DNA from: Clavaria fumosa
Lineage: Eukaryota; Basidiomycota; Agaricomycetes; Agaricales; Clavariaceae
DNA: 64,000 bases
Direction: 5' to 3'
Assembly: GCA_951802425.1 (NCBI GenBank)
Contig: OX637796.1
Span: forward strand, 3,224,001 to 3,288,000
A program made the position numbers and the translations under genes. The notes below the pieces were generated by a model. It saw only the letters and a program-made list of their open reading frames with translations, had not been told where the DNA came from and ran no database searches. Shown one piece after another: positions 21,341-33,575 of this stretch (position 1 is the stretch's first letter; each line of letters opens with the position of its first letter).

Positions 21341-21348
21341 ATATATAG
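21341..21348 (+). promoter_or_regulatory. TATA-like element of HSP104
   Basis: ATATATAG starts 39 bp before the start codon. About 20-30 bp upstream lies a degenerate heat-shock-element-like array (TTC ta AGA ga GTC ga GAA, 21309-21326), in which only the outer units match consensus. Confidence 0.35.
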
Positions 21349-21379
21349 AGCTGAGCTGATCAGATGTGAACCATCAACC

Positions 21380-24300
21380 ATGGACTTCACGGAAAAGACA
21401 GAAGGCACTGTAACAAGCGCTGTACAGCTTGCCAAAGATTATGCCAATGCTCAAGGTGAGTGTCTACAGACTCTACGTGTAATGCAATGCAGCGCTGAAA
21501 CGCCCCTTTACTCCAGTCCAGCCTGTGCATTTGGCGTTTGCTCTCTTGAATGAAGGCTCTGAAGGAGCCTCCGTCCCTGGAGGTCTGTCAAGCGACACAA
21601 GCGCTTCCCTATTCTCGTCCGTGATACAAAAGGCGGGAGGTGATCCAGTGAGTTCATTGCTATATTGATATCGTCGCTGCTTGTCATTACTCACGCCGTA
21701 TCCAGAATCTGGTGAAGCGCGGCTTGCAGAAACTGCTTGTTCGTCTTCCCACTCAGAGCCCACCACCGGACGATACTACGATGTCTACCGCAGCGCTCAA
21801 AGTCCTTCGCGAAGCCCAATCGCTGCAGAAAACAATGCACGACTCTTATATCGCACAAGACCACCTCCTGCTAGCTCTTCTGAAGGACCCATCCATCACA
21901 CCCGTAATCAAGGAAGCTGGTCTTACAGAGGCTGCTTTAAAAACCGCAGCTGAACAACTCCGAGGAAACAGACGAGTTGAAACAAAGACGGCTGAGCAGG
22001 GTTTCGATGCGTTGCATAAGTATGCTGTAGATCTGACTGCACTGGCAGAAGAGGGTAAGATTGATCCGGTCATTGGGCGAGACAACGAGATTCGACGGGT
22101 TATCCGTATTCTCTGTAGGAGGTGAGTCCTCATCTAGAACCACATATCATTACTAAATTGCGTGTTTGTAGAACCAAAAATAACCCGGTTTTGATTGGCG
22201 AACCTGGCGTGGGCAAAACCTCTATCGCCGAAGGTCTCGCTCAACGCATTGTTAATCGAGATGTCCCAGCTAGCCTCATTGCACGCCTTTGGTCGCTGGA
22301 CATGGGTGCCCTCATGGCCGGTGCAAAATACAAGGGGGAATACGAAGAACGCATCAAAGCCGTTCTCAACGAGGTCGAGAAGAGTGCCGAGCAGGGAGGC
22401 CCAGGTGTCATTCTGTTCATCGACGAGCTGCACCTCATCATGGCAGGACGGGGCGCCGAGGGAGGTGGCATGGATGCTGGGAATCTGCTCAAGCCGCTTC
22501 TTGCGCGCGGAAAGCTACACTGCATCGGCGCGACTACGTTGGCGGAATATCGCAAATATATCGAGACGGACGCTGCGCTCGAACGGCGGTTTGCGCAGGT
22601 GCTGGTCAACGAGCCGACTGTTGCAGAGACGATCGGTATCCTGAGGGGTATCGGGGAGAAGTACGAAGTGCATCACGGCGTTCGGATTTTGGATCCCGCG
22701 CTCATAGCGGCCGCTACACTGGCGCATCGGTACCTGACGGCCAGAAGGCTGCCTGATGCAGCCATCGATTTGGTAGATGAAGCCTGCGCGAGGTGAGTCG
22801 TTTCATGGCTATTACTCAGACTTTGCTAACCCTAGTCACAGTGTTCGAGTCACTCGAGAAACCGCACCTGAAGCCATCGACAAGCTCCAGCGGCGCAAAC
22901 TCGAGCTTGAAGTGGAAATACATGCACTCGAGCGCGAGAAGGACTCAGCGAGTCGTGAACGACTACAAGTTGCGCGCAAGGCCATAGCAGAAGTGGACGA
23001 CCAACTCCGCCCGCTGCAGGCGGCGTACGAGCTTGAGAGGAAACGCGCAAATGAACTGAATGAGATCCGTCGGAAAATCGACGATTTGAAAGCGAAAGCT
23101 GATGATGCCGAGCGCAGGTAGATGATCTTACCCTGTTGCGGGCGACAATGGCTAAATAATCTTTTCCTAGATATGACGTCCAGACAGCGTCAGATTTACG
23201 ATATTATGCTATTCCCGATCTACAATCCCGACTCCAGAAACTCGAAGCCAAGAAGGTCGAAGAGGAGGCTACTGGAACAGGCTCCGACGTCGTGACACCT
23301 GAGCAGATTGCCGACATCGTTGCTAAATGGACGTCCATACCAGTCACAAAACTCATGGCAACGGAGAAGGAAAAGTTGTTGAAGATGGAGAGGATTTTGG
23401 CTAGCAGTGTCATTGGCCAGCCAGAGGCTGTAAAAGCGGTTGCCAACGCCATTCGACTGTCCAGGAGTGGTCTGGCAAATGCTGCAAAGCCAATCGCAAG
23501 CTTCCTGATGGCTGGCCCTTCAGGTACAGGAAAGACGTTGCTTAGCAAGACGGTGAGTGCGGTTCAAAAACAGGTTCGATAATAACGTTGATCGTTTTGC
23601 GCAGCTTGCGTCGATTCTGTTTGATTCGCCAGACGCCATGATCCGTATTGACGGCTCAGAGTACTCTGAAAAGCACTCCATTTCTCGATTGATCGGTGCA
23701 CCCCCCGGTTATGTGGGTCACGACTCGGGCGGCCAATTGACGGAATACGTCCGGCGAAAACCCTACTGCATCGTGCTTATTGACGAAATCGAGAAGGCAG
23801 CACGCGAGTTTGTGACGCTGTTCCTGCAGGTCCTTGACGACGGACGCCTCACAGACGGGCAAGGTCGTGTTGTGGACTTTAGAAACGCCGTGATCGTGAT
23901 GACGTCTAATCTTGGTGCGGCTTTCCTGAACGATATGGGCGAGGGCCCTGTGAAGAAGAACACACGTCAATTGGTCATGAGTGCCATCCAAACACATTTC
24001 CCACCAGAGTTTGTCAACCGCATAGACGAGATTGTCATCTTCGTAAGCCTCGTTTGGCTCTCTGTTTTTCATGCTCAAGACTGATGCGTCGTTCACCAGC
24101 GCGCTCTGTCTCATAAAGACGTGCTCAAGATCGTCGACATTCGTCTCAAAGAAGTGGGGCAGCGTCTTGCGGACAGGAAGATCATTCTCGACGTCGATGA
24201 AGCGAGCAAGAGGTATCTGGTGTCTGTCGGATACTCCACCGCCTACGGCGCGCGCCCGCTGAACCGCGCGATCCAGCAAGAGCTGTTGAACCCGCTCTCC

Positions 24301-24462
24301 GTGATGCTCTTGGCAGATCGCGTCCGCGACGGGGAGACCGTGAAGGTGCAGTTTGACGGAGAGAGGAATCGGTTATATGTGGCACCCAATCACGAAGGAA
24401 AGGGAGTGGACGAGATGGATGTTGATTGGGAGGATAACATTGAGATTGAAGAAATGGACTAG
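21380..24462 (+). CDS. HSP104: Heat shock protein HSP104 (ClpB-type disaggregase)
   Basis: Hexameric AAA+ disaggregase that extracts proteins from aggregates with Hsp70 and Hsp40. The start [21 protein letters not shown] is that of cytosolic fungal Hsp104, not mitochondrial Hsp78. Domains in order: Clp N domain (about 1-150); NBD1 with Walker A GEPGVGKT and Walker B VILFIDE; the coiled-coil M domain ([20 protein letters not shown] and following, about 410-530); NBD2 with Walker [33 protein letters not shown] and Walker B VLIDEIE; then a sensor-2 region ([10 protein letters not shown]). Seven introns, all GT-AG. Length about 900 aa, normal for the family. The C-terminus ends IEIEEMD, an acidic tail like the Hsp104 end known to contact TPR co-chaperones. 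All catalytic motifs are present, so it should be functional. Confidence 0.96.
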
Positions 24463-24807
24463 GAAGCTTTGTATCATACTGTAACTTAGAACGCATTGGA
24501 ACGTATATACGTATCATTTGTACAATTGTATTTTTCACAGTACCTTCTTGAATCGAAAACGCTCGGCGAGGAAGCCTTGCACGCCTGTATTTGCAGCGTA
24601 ACCCAGTGTTGATAGCTATCGAGTACTGTAATGGGTCGAAGCTTCATCAGCTTCATCCCCCAGCATTCGCGTTAATCTATTAGTATTACAGTAACGAGTA
24701 TACGACGACGCGCACAAGGGATTTGGTGCGCCTTAAACGCCCGCCGCTACGCTGTGCCACCTCACAGTCGTTGATCGGCACCCCAGTTGCCTCGCTCCGA
24801 TCCACAA
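24463..24807. other. HSP104 3' region and NDUFS6 promoter
   Basis: This is 345 bp between two plus-strand genes. An AT-rich stretch after the HSP104 stop (24463-24540) is probably its 3' UTR. No other gene is seen. Confidence 0.5.
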
Positions 24808-25552
24808 ATGCTCTCCCTGCGCCTCGTCGCGCGCATCCCTCGCCTAAGCGCGTCGATTCGCGCCGTGTCATCCTCCCCTCCCCCTCCCTCTTCCTCTTCG
24901 CCCTCGTCCTCGTCATCGTCCTCCACCGCCTCGGCACCCACATCAGCCACCCCAGCAGGGACGCCCACGCCCACGCCGTCAGCCGTCCCCGCCGCGCCGC
25001 CCCAGTCCCCGAACAGCCCCTCGACCTGGTCGACGAGCCAGCACCCGCGGCCCGCGGCGCGCACGGGGCCCCGCTTCGAGCAGACGCACATGGCGCTGCA
25101 GCCGAGCCCGCTCAGCGCGATGGAGCTCGTGGGCAAGGAGCCCGTGCGGGTCGTGCATGGCCGCAAGGCCGTCTGCGATGGCGGTGAGAGCAGTCGCGAC
25201 GCCCCTTCGCTCTTCGTGGCTGATCATTTTATTTTATTTGTTGTGTTCTACGACTCTGTAGGAGGCGGGCCTCTTGGACACCCCAAGATTTACATCAACC
25301 TGGTAATATCCCGTTGGCCCAGATGTCATTCCTATTTGTCTGACCCGAACCTTTATGTCTCTCAGGACCAACCGGGACCACGTTCGTGTGGGTACGTAGT
25401 TACGGAACGTCATTTAAAATTTGCATTCTGATGATGTTGCGCTTTTTGCTAAGATATTGGTACGCCATATAGCCTTTTCCTTACTCGCCTCATTCAACCA
25501 TAACTATTTTCTCAGCGGGCTACGATTTGAACAAGCTCCACATCAGCATTGA
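24808..25552 (+). CDS. NDUFS6: Mitochondrial complex I subunit NDUFS6 (13 kDa-A, zinc-binding)
   Basis: Accessory Zn2+-binding subunit of NADH:ubiquinone oxidoreductase (zf-CHCC domain) in the mitochondrial matrix arm. The N-terminus is an import signal (MLSLRLVARIPRLSASIRAV) followed by a long Ser/Pro/Ala-rich linker. The conserved part is CDGGGGPLGHPKIYINL, then DQPGPRSCGYCGLRFEQAPH. Exons: 24808-25183, 25262-25302, 25366-25391, 25454-25459 and 25516-25552 (486 nt, 161 aa). The fourth exon is only 6 nt (ATATTG). It supplies Tyr and part of the second Cys of the CGYCG metal motif; skipping it keeps the frame but removes Tyr-Cys. Cys, His, Cys and Cys ligands are all present. Start chosen at the first ATG, giving a good presequence. 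Confidence 0.93.
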
Positions 25553-26353
25553 CAATTGCAACAAACAAAACGTCTAGGTTGCCCCGCATAAAGTCCCATG
25601 GACTGCCACTTGTGCAATTCTACGACCGGGTGCAGAAGCCGCGGGAGCTGGGAAGTTCCTTTCGGCAGGGATCAATGGGGTTCCTATGCGTCTGTCTTAT
25701 TTATTTATTTTACCTCACGGCATGTGCGGGTAGAAATACATTGATTTCATCTTATCTACTGCTCTGGACTGCATGCATTGCACAAGCCGCAAGAAGCAGT
25801 GAGCTGCAGAAGGCTAAGTAAAGGAGGCGGGTTGAAAAACACCCAATTATGGTAAAAAAAAGAAATGGAAATCTGAGTTCAGGAGGTGGGGAAAATGAAC
25901 GTGCAGAACCAGGGAGCGGAACAAGCAATCATATTATTATATGTGCCTTTCAGTAACCTCCTGGGTTATGTCGGATGAGAGGGATGAAAAGGGTGGGGTC
26001 GTGGAGCTTTGCGAAGGAGGCCCAAATATGCGAGTGAAAACGTGTTTGTTGATGAAGTAATGGAAAGGAATATAAAAAGGTCCCACGCAAGATATCTGAG
26101 AGAAGAACAAATAGGGAGGGGAAAACGAGACAAAGTGAACGTGAGGTCTACTGAGCAGGCGTTATGACTCTGGCGGGTGGAACGACATCGGCGATAAGGG
26201 TTGGAATTCGCGGTCCGCGACAGCTTCCATATGCGAAAACGGCGGCAACGTGAGTATGGGTGGTTTGTCGTCGATTGGCGGCGGGAAGGGCGTCTAAACC
26301 GTGATAGGAGCCGTGTGCATTACAATCGGATCAATTATGCCAAAAGTAAATTA
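25553..26353. other. Convergent intergenic region
   Basis: This is 801 bp between the 3' ends of NDUFS6 (plus) and the kinase gene (minus). Small ORFs (for example 25549-25821 and 26201-26476) have no recognisable content. It contains TTTATTTATTTTA near 25700-25712. Confidence 0.55.
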
Positions 26354-29300
26354 TTAATAAACAAGACTAACCACTTTAAATATGGGATTGATGACCGAGT
26401 GTGGCGCCGGGCTTGGTGGCAGACCATAAGGGGTTTCGGGGACGCCGTCAAAGTCGTATGGACTATTGGGTCCTGACGAATGGAGCGGCGGATGCCGCGA
26501 CTGAGGTAACACCGATGCATATGGCGGGTGGTCATGCGACGAGCATACACTCGAGTTCTCCTGTGAGCCCTGGAGTGTCATCCACGTCGGGGAGGGCGAG
26601 AGCGACGGCGAGAGGGAGAGGAGCTGCACAGGAGGGGGTGACACAGGAGGGGGCGACACGCTCCCGGAGAGCGGCGTCGACGGATGGTGCACCGACGCCC
26701 GCATCTGGAACTCCTGCGCGAGGTGGTGCTCCGCAGACAGCGAGTTCGAGGAATGCGTCGACACCGCAAAGTCGTCGCACGACGTGCGCGACGTGACGCG
26801 GTTGATGCCCAGCATACTAGAACGCGTGCGCAGCCTCGACGGGCCAGGATCGCTGTCCACCGTGGCGAAGGAGAGCGACGACATCCGCCCAACGCTCTGC
26901 ACGCTCTGCACGTCCGACGACGACATGGAATGGTCGTCATCGTACTCCCTCCGCCGCGCCTTGGCCATCCGCTCGTTCCCACGCCATTGACCGAAATGCA
27001 GGTTACTCTCCGTCGTCTGCTGAGAGAACCGGGTAGAGGTGGTGTCGACGGTAATGGTGCTTGCGTTGCCTTTCTCCTTCTGCAAGGCACCCCGCGTGAT
27101 CGGCCTCCCTGCAGTAGCTGCGGGCTGCTGCTTCGTGGCACCGTTCGAGTTGTTAGCGGCCGGTTTGATGTCCGGCGCGTTGCAATACCGTGGTATGAAG
27201 TCCCACTCCAGGTCTGTGCCAGCAACGACTTGGTGCGCGATCTGCTTGCGCTTCTGCATGACAGCGCGAGCTTGGTCTCTCTGCATCTGCGCCGCCAGCG
27301 CACGGCGCTGCTTCTCGGCCTCGCGCTGCAGTCGCTGCGCCTCTTTCTTGAGCTGCTTCGGATCGACAGGCTTCGGCGGGGGATCCAACGCATGCAGCAC
27401 ATCACTGCTGTTGTCAGTGCCCGAGGACTGCGTGCGCTTGAGCGACAGCGAAGCATGACTTGGCATCTCGTCCAAGGGCGGCAGCGGGTTGCTCTTGTCG
27501 GCCTGGCCAAACATGCCGATGCCCCATTTGGACGACTTCTTGCCAAAACCAAGCGCCCCGAACTTGCTGAGCTTGCCTCCCTGGCTCTGCGGGACGTCTG
27601 GCGGCGGTGGGGGAGCCACCTGTGTGGCTTCGGGTTGGGGCGGCCGAGCGGCACGTTCGGCCGAGACGCGGACGTCCATCGGCTGTCCGGGAGCAGCGTC
27701 CTCGGCCCGTTCTGACACATCCATGGCATCCCAAGAGGCAGAACCGCGACCGTCGCCTTTGGGGCGAGATGGTTGGGCCGCTGAGGGATAGAAAGGAGCC
27801 CGGTGCGACGAGGTGCCATCGAACACACCGTTCGCATTGGATTGCGGGCTCTGGGCGGATGGGACACCATTTCGTGGTGCAGCTTTCGCCTTGTTGATGG
27901 TGAGGGTGAGTGGCGAAGGGGCGGTCGGGACGCCCGCGGGAAAAGGAATGTTGTTTTTAGGTATCGTCTCCACCAGGTAAGGGTGAATGAGGCATTCTTG
28001 ACTGGTCAGACGGGCATCCGGGTCGTACTTGAGGAGGTCGGAAATGCAATGGATCAGGGTTCGGGGCACGGATCGATCGAAGAGGGAGTAGATGTCCCTC
28101 GGTGTGATCTTGTAGTGAAGTCGGTTAAGTTACGAATATATAGGGAGAGAAAGTAGGGGACAGACACCCACCTGTTGGAACGCAAAACCAGCTGCCCGTG
28201 CCATCATTACTCCCCGCGACCATTTCCCTCCCCCTATGGCCTTTCCACGGGTATCGAGACCGTAGGCGTCTGACGGGTCGCCCAGAACTTCACATATCCG
28301 CGCGATTTGATCAATCTGCGCGGATCCAGGGAAGAGCGGTCTAAGATTAACCAATTCGGCCATGATGGTGCCGAGTGCCCACATGTCGACCGGATTTGAA
28401 TAGTCTTTGCTGAACAAGAGGACCTCTGGCGCGCGATACCATCGCGTCGAGACGTATTCAGTGTAAGGGGGCTTACTCTTCGTTTCCCTGGCTAAGCCAA
28501 AGTCTGCCAGCTTGATGATGACCACGACGTCCTTTTCTGTGGGTGCGTTGGGGCTGGCGATAGGAGAGACAGTGGTGTAGTCGAATAGACCAGTAGTTGT
28601 GACGAGGATGTTTTCGGGCTTCATGTCCCGATGAAAATAACCTGAAGAATGGACGTGATACAGGCCGGCGACGATTTGCTGAAATATAGAGGAGACGAGA
28701 CCACCAGCAAGTGGGCGACCTTTCCTGGACTTGATGAGGTGATAGAGGTTGCCTTCCATGGACTCGAAGACAAAGTAGAGTTCTTTTGAGGCAGGAAGTA
28801 AAAAGAAATCGTATAAGGGAATGATATTAGGATGGAAGGTGATGGCTCGCAACGACTACAACAAGCGTCGGATGAGACAATTACAACAAAAATGGACGCA
28901 TAGACTCACCTCTAACTCCTTGAGTTTTTTGCATTCATTCCAACCGCCTTCCCATCTCTTTTTCATTCTCTTAACAGCGACGAGTCTCTTGCCTTTCCAC
29001 TCCGGTTTGGCTCGGACGCCACATTGCATCGGTGATAGAGGGGTGTTGGGAGGTAGAGTTCCATGCCAATCACATAACCAGACGGTTCCGAACGACCCAT
29101 CGCCCAATACCTTGAGAGGTGTATATGAGCGGGTTGAGCCTGTAGTTGTGGTGGAAAGGAGTGAGTGAAAACTTTTTAGAGGGAACGGAAGGGCGGAATG
29201 AATCAGAAGTGAGAGATTTGGGCAACTCACTGCTATGGGAATCGCCAACGATGAGCCTATCGATTTGCACGGACACGGAAGGGATTCCAATGACAGTGAT

Positions 29301-29486
29301 GGATTTCTCGGTGGGTGCTTGTTGGACCTGGGGTGTACGAGAGGATGATGCCTGTGGTGGGTCTTGGTGGTGTGCGACGCCATTTTGGAGGGCGAGACCA
29401 TTTGAGACGGGGAGAGAATGCCCGTTTGTGAGGATAGCTGGTGGGTGGTGGGGATGATGACCTTGGTGGACATGGGATTGAAACAT
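26354..29486 (-). CDS. Ime2/MAK-type CMGC Ser/Thr kinase with long C-terminal tail
   Basis: Read from ATG 29486 ([17 protein letters not shown]). A His/Pro-rich N-terminus precedes the kinase domain: glycine loop [12 protein letters not shown]-type lysine in LVAVKRM (after an insert between strands 2 and 3), catalytic [14 protein letters not shown] and activation loop [14 protein letters not shown], with a T-E-Y dual-phosphorylation motif. This layout fits the RCK family (MAK/ICK/MOK; fungal Ime2, Pit1, Crk1), which in fungi governs meiosis and differentiation. The roughly 570-residue tail holds a basic Gln-rich coiled coil ([17 protein letters not shown]), a DLEWDFIPR segment and a Ser/Pro-rich C-terminus. 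Introns after SVSVQIDR...SS, before [10 protein letters not shown] and after GFAFQQ all keep the frame. Length about 960 aa. Confidence 0.9.
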
Positions 29487-30071
29487 GATACGCAGGTCAT
29501 CGCCCAATGACCTAGGGAGAGGTGGTACAGAGGGGCTTGTTGAGTGAGAAAGGACGACAGACGCCACGGCTAGATGAGCATAAGAGGAGTGTGCGTAGAA
29601 GCAAGTTGAGGAGCACGCTATGAGCGACGACGACGAGAAGAGAGAGGAGGAGGAGGAGAGGGGGAACGACGACAGCGAGCAAGTCACCGAGACGATGCAA
29701 AGGGAGAGAACGGGGGGAAAATTATTCAATCGAAAAGGGTGTGTTTGTGTGATTTTCCCTTTACCCGTTTCCCCCACACACAAATGAGAATGTGACCTTC
29801 TTTGTCGGGTAATTACTATCTATAAAAGGGAATAATATCCATATTTAGTATCAAACTTTTATATAAAATTAAAATCGTATTAGTTTATCCGCTGATCTTA
29901 AAATTGGGAACATGGCAGTGTTACCACACACACACCACTCGTCGTCGTCGGGTCCCGCCATCCATTGGAACCGAGGCCCTTCCATGATACCATCTCGCCA
30001 TCTTGGCTTCCTCTTAGATCAAATGCCTTCTTGAGAGAAAGGTTTTTTTTACTCGTTTGCAATATATTATC

Positions 30072-30140
30072 AGGGAAGGGGAGGAAGAGAGAAAAAGAGA
30101 GAAAAAGAGAGAAAAAGAGAAAAAGAGAAAGAAGGAAAGG
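30072..30140 (+). repeat. Purine (GAGAAAAA) tract
   Basis: Nearly pure purine strand with tandem GAGAAAAA units, about 69 bp. Such mirror-like purine tracts can form triplex DNA; no gene overlaps it. Confidence 0.85.
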
Positions 30141-30199
30141 TCGGATCTGTCAAAGTCCGGGCCCTCCTTTTGGATACGCTGTTTCAACTGTGATGGTAT

Positions 30200-30260
30200 G
30201 GTGGGGGTGGGTGTTGTCGTAGTGGCCGGTACCGGTGTTGGTGTTGTTGTTGGTGTGGTG
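30200..30260 (+). repeat. GT/GGT-rich tract
   Basis: Low-complexity G/T-rich stretch (GGGTGGGTGTTG, then GTGTTGGTGTTGTTGTTGG). Confidence 0.7.
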
Positions 30261-30470
30261 CTTCTGTTCGTTTCGCTGAAATTTCACACAATACTTTCTT
30301 AGCTTTAGCCTCTCGTTTTGAATTTAGCGTCATCTCTCTCTTCCCTCGTGATCAGCAACGTTTTTTCATACCGTTCTTTTTGCTTTACCTCCCTTCTAAT
30401 GGGGTGTGTCGTCTTGAGGTCGACGAACATTGAAACATTCATTCATTCAATTCCACGATATTTTTATATA

Positions 30471-30494
30471 ACACACACACATACACACACACAA
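30471..30494 (+). repeat. CA microsatellite
   Basis: About 12 CA units interrupted once by TA. Confidence 0.85.
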
Positions 30495-30863
30495 CAAAAA
30501 AAAGTACACAGACGCTAAAATGCTAGCCGTAATAATTAGCATAACGGCCGAACATGAAACCCCGCCACGTTCACATGCTAAAAAACGTTGACCGTTGTTG
30601 ATGTGTGTACGATCATTATCCTTTTTTAGAAAGACGAAGTTTGCATAGTCAAATCTTGATTATGTCATTCGTCGGCTGTCTAGTCTAACAATAGCTCCGG
30701 CCGGTCGCCGACTTTTTTTCTGCTACCCGTTTACTCCTTTGTCCATTGCAACATTTTTGATACATGTCATAGCCCTATTTTTCTTTTGAGACAAAAATCT
30801 ATAAAACTCTCCAATCCGTTCCACCATTGTCCTTTCCAACCCAACCTAACCCAACCCCCTCCT

Positions 30864-32363
30864 TCAATACGGAACCTCGTCAAACAGCTTCGACAAGCTC
30901 TCCCCGTAGTGACTTCTCCTGATCACCTCAGCGAGGACAGCACCCACATCGATGACATCAATTTTGGAACACTTGGCTTGATTTTCTTTCTGTGGCAGGG
31001 TATTCGTTACGATCAACTTCTCCAGGGCGCTTTTCTCCACCACGTCCAGAGCGTTGCCACTTAGTATTCCGTGCGTAACAATGGCATAGACCTTGGTCGC
31101 GCCGCCGTCTTTGAGATGTCGTGCTGCTAGACAGATCGTACCGCATGTGTCTGCCATGTCGTCAACCAGGATCGCGACTTTGTCCTTGACTTGTCCAACA
31201 AGGACCATCCTCGATACCTCATTCACTTTTTTTCTTTCTTTATGAAATAGTGCAAAGTCCACGCCCAATTTGTCCGCCATCGACGTCGCTCTTACATAAC
31301 CGAGAAACAAAAAGTCAACCATCAGAGAACTTTCTCACGGAGAGGGGCGTATAATTGATCATTCACCTCTTTGCTCCTCCCGCATCTGGCGAGACAATCA
31401 CCACATCCTTGACGTTGAAATTGGTCCGTATGTACAGTATGGCTGACGGCTCCGCGTAAAGCTAGCCGACAATGATGTCAGACGAACAATGTGTACTGCG
31501 AACAACGCTAGACGCCCACACTTTGATGATCGAAATAAGTTTTCAGTTGGGAAAAAAAAGGAGGCGGTGGCGCAACTCACTTGTCTACAGGCACATCAAA
31601 GAACCCTTGTATCTGTGAGGCGTGGAGATCCATTGTCTGGGAAAAAAAAGAAAAAACATATCAATCATGCAGACAGGGAAGAACCGATCAGCCACCATGT
31701 AACCTCGGACCTCGGAAAACCACCGAGATCGAGGCAACGAGGCAGGGATGGCGAGGTTCGCGAAAAAAAAAAAAAAAAAAACGACAAGAAAAAAGAAAGT
31801 TTAGGAGTGGTACCCACAACGACGTGATCACAGCCCGATTTTTGTATCATGTTCGCCACCAGCTTGGCACTGATAGCAGCGCGGCTCTTGTCCTTCTTGT
31901 CCTGCCGCGAGTACGGAAACAGGGGCAGCACGGCGGTGATGCGTTTCGCGCTCGCGATCTTGCACGCGTGGACCATGATGCAGAGCTCCATCAGCGAGGT
32001 GTTGACCGCGCCGCATCCCGTCGTGACGATGTACACGTCGTCCTCCCGCACGGACTCGGCGATGCGCACGCCCGTTTCGCCGATGCCGTTGCTGGTTATC
32101 TCGGCTTTGGCCACGGGGACCCCGATGCTGTTGTGGAGGGATAGGAGTGTGAACGGACAAGCGCCCGCCGCGAAGCGAAAAACGAAGAAGGAGGGAAAAA
32201 AAGAAAAGAAAGGAAAGCGAGTAAGATAGAATGCGTTACCGTCTCGAGATGATTTCCGCCAGCTCAGGGTGGCTCGTGCCTAAGGGCGGGATGGGAACCA
32301 GCAGTCAGAGCGGAACGTAGAGAGCGCACCGGAAAAGAGTTTGATGCCGCTGCCGCTCAACAT
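30864..32363 (-). CDS. PRS: Ribose-phosphate pyrophosphokinase (PRPP synthetase)
   Basis: Makes PRPP from ribose-5-phosphate and ATP for purine, pyrimidine, His and Trp synthesis in the cytosol. Read from ATG 32363: [12 protein letters not shown] joined by an intron to [13 protein letters not shown], then [14 protein letters not shown] and [21 protein letters not shown], the loop [62 protein letters not shown], and the PRPP-binding site [19 protein letters not shown]. It ends KLFDEVPY and stop. TMDLHASQ and the PRPP loop are intact. At least one intron contains a 19-A run in the plus strand (31763-31781). Length about 320 aa, usual for Prs. Yeast has five paralogues; I cannot tell which one this matches. 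Confidence 0.94.
31763..31781 (+). repeat. 19-nt poly(A) run inside a PRS intron
   Basis: Nineteen consecutive A in the plus strand, so a poly(T) run in the transcribed sense of the PRS intron. It is a likely slippage site. Confidence 0.9.
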
Positions 32364-33575
32364 GGCGCTCGTTAAACGAGGTCCATTTGGGTGTTGTGAA
32401 AAGTATCAGAGTTGATGTACCTAACAAGTTCTGAGACAAAACGGAGAGAAAGAAGAAGCTGCTGAGAAATTGTTACGTGCTCCTGAGCACGAAATCGGCT
32501 GGCGAGCATGGGGTGCCATAGATCACATGACCGGGCCCACACGGGGGGGAATGAATGAACGTGCGCGGCGGTCATAGCAATATGATATGACGACCACACA
32601 TGCTCATAATAATATCTCATCGCCTCGCCTCGAGAAGAGAAGATTGAGACCTTTTGCAGTGCATCAATGTTCGCGAGACTGTGCTTTGGGGTGCAGAACA
32701 CTGGTACCGCCTCATCCCTACGCCCAGCCCTGCCACCAAACGCTGATCTGGTACTGGGTTCAAAGTGCAAGTTGCCACCATCAGCGGCACACCAACCGGG
32801 GGGGCGTCGAGCGGGCCATATCAATGCTTCAATTATACGTCAACGCACTGCAACGCGGCTAGATGAAAAAGGGAACTCCCTTGTTCAAGATTTGATCATC
32901 GATCTAAGGTGATGATGCTACGATTAAAAAAAATTAAAATGATACGAGAGAAGAAGAAAGAAGAGTCGAATTTTTAGTTTGGCCCGATAGTACGGTGCCA
33001 GATTCAGTGGATCCATCTCCGGGCCACACCTCCCGGAGATGAGCGGGTGGCATTCTTCATCAATTACCGAAATCTCCTAATTCAAACGGCAGGTGTTCGC
33101 AGCAACGGCGGCAGACACGGATGCAAAACGGGCTCAAGCGCTGGATACTGGTGTATGCAACCGTGCATCTCCAAGAATTCCCTTCATCACACAACGGGAC
33201 AGACGTACAATTTGTAATTTCACGAATGGGAAATTCGAGGTAGGCTACAAAACTAGCAGATCTGCGCAGTGAGTCGGGGATGCTGTAGAGAATTCATCAA
33301 CGCGGCGAGTAGAAAAAGAACCAGAAGGAAATGAGTGTACTGTAAACGCCCAGAAGGCCGCACGGTAAAGATCGATATGGAAATTTATCACAAGGCCCAG
33401 AAAGTCTTGTATCAAAGGGACCCACGACAGAAATGTGCTGTCAATGAGCGGGAACGGGAGGCAATGGGATAGACGTAGAAGGGGTGTTTCGTTTCGAGGC
33501 AACGATTGAGATAACATGGATGGACAGCCACGCGCTCGCTGACTGATCTGTTCAAGGAGCAAGGGCGCTTCAGGG
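32364..33575. other. Intergenic region between DCP2 3' end and PRS promoter
   Basis: This is 1212 bp. Two minus-strand ORFs (32372-32824 and 33245-33601) have no recognisable motif; the second overlaps the DCP2 stop. It probably holds the PRS promoter and the DCP2 3' UTR. Confidence 0.5.

Larger units (their letters stand above)
29487..30863. other. Long intergenic region with simple-sequence tracts
   Basis: This is 1377 bp upstream of the kinase and downstream of the PRPP synthetase gene. It holds a purine tract (30072-30140), a GT-rich tract (30200-30260) and a CA tract (30471-30494). No supported gene. An in-frame ORF upstream of the kinase ATG (to 29783) is rich in Ser/Leu and is more likely 5' leader. 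Confidence 0.55.

Noticed and set aside
26684..27715. 343-codon plus-strand ORF opposite the kinase tail
   Set aside because: It lies wholly antisense to the kinase coding exon, is Arg/Leu/His-rich from complemented codons, and resembles no family.
26578..27870. 430-codon minus-strand ORF in another frame of the kinase tail
   Set aside because: It is a shadow of the real 571-codon exon frame, with an Arg/Ser-biased composition typical of shifted frames in GC-rich coding DNA.
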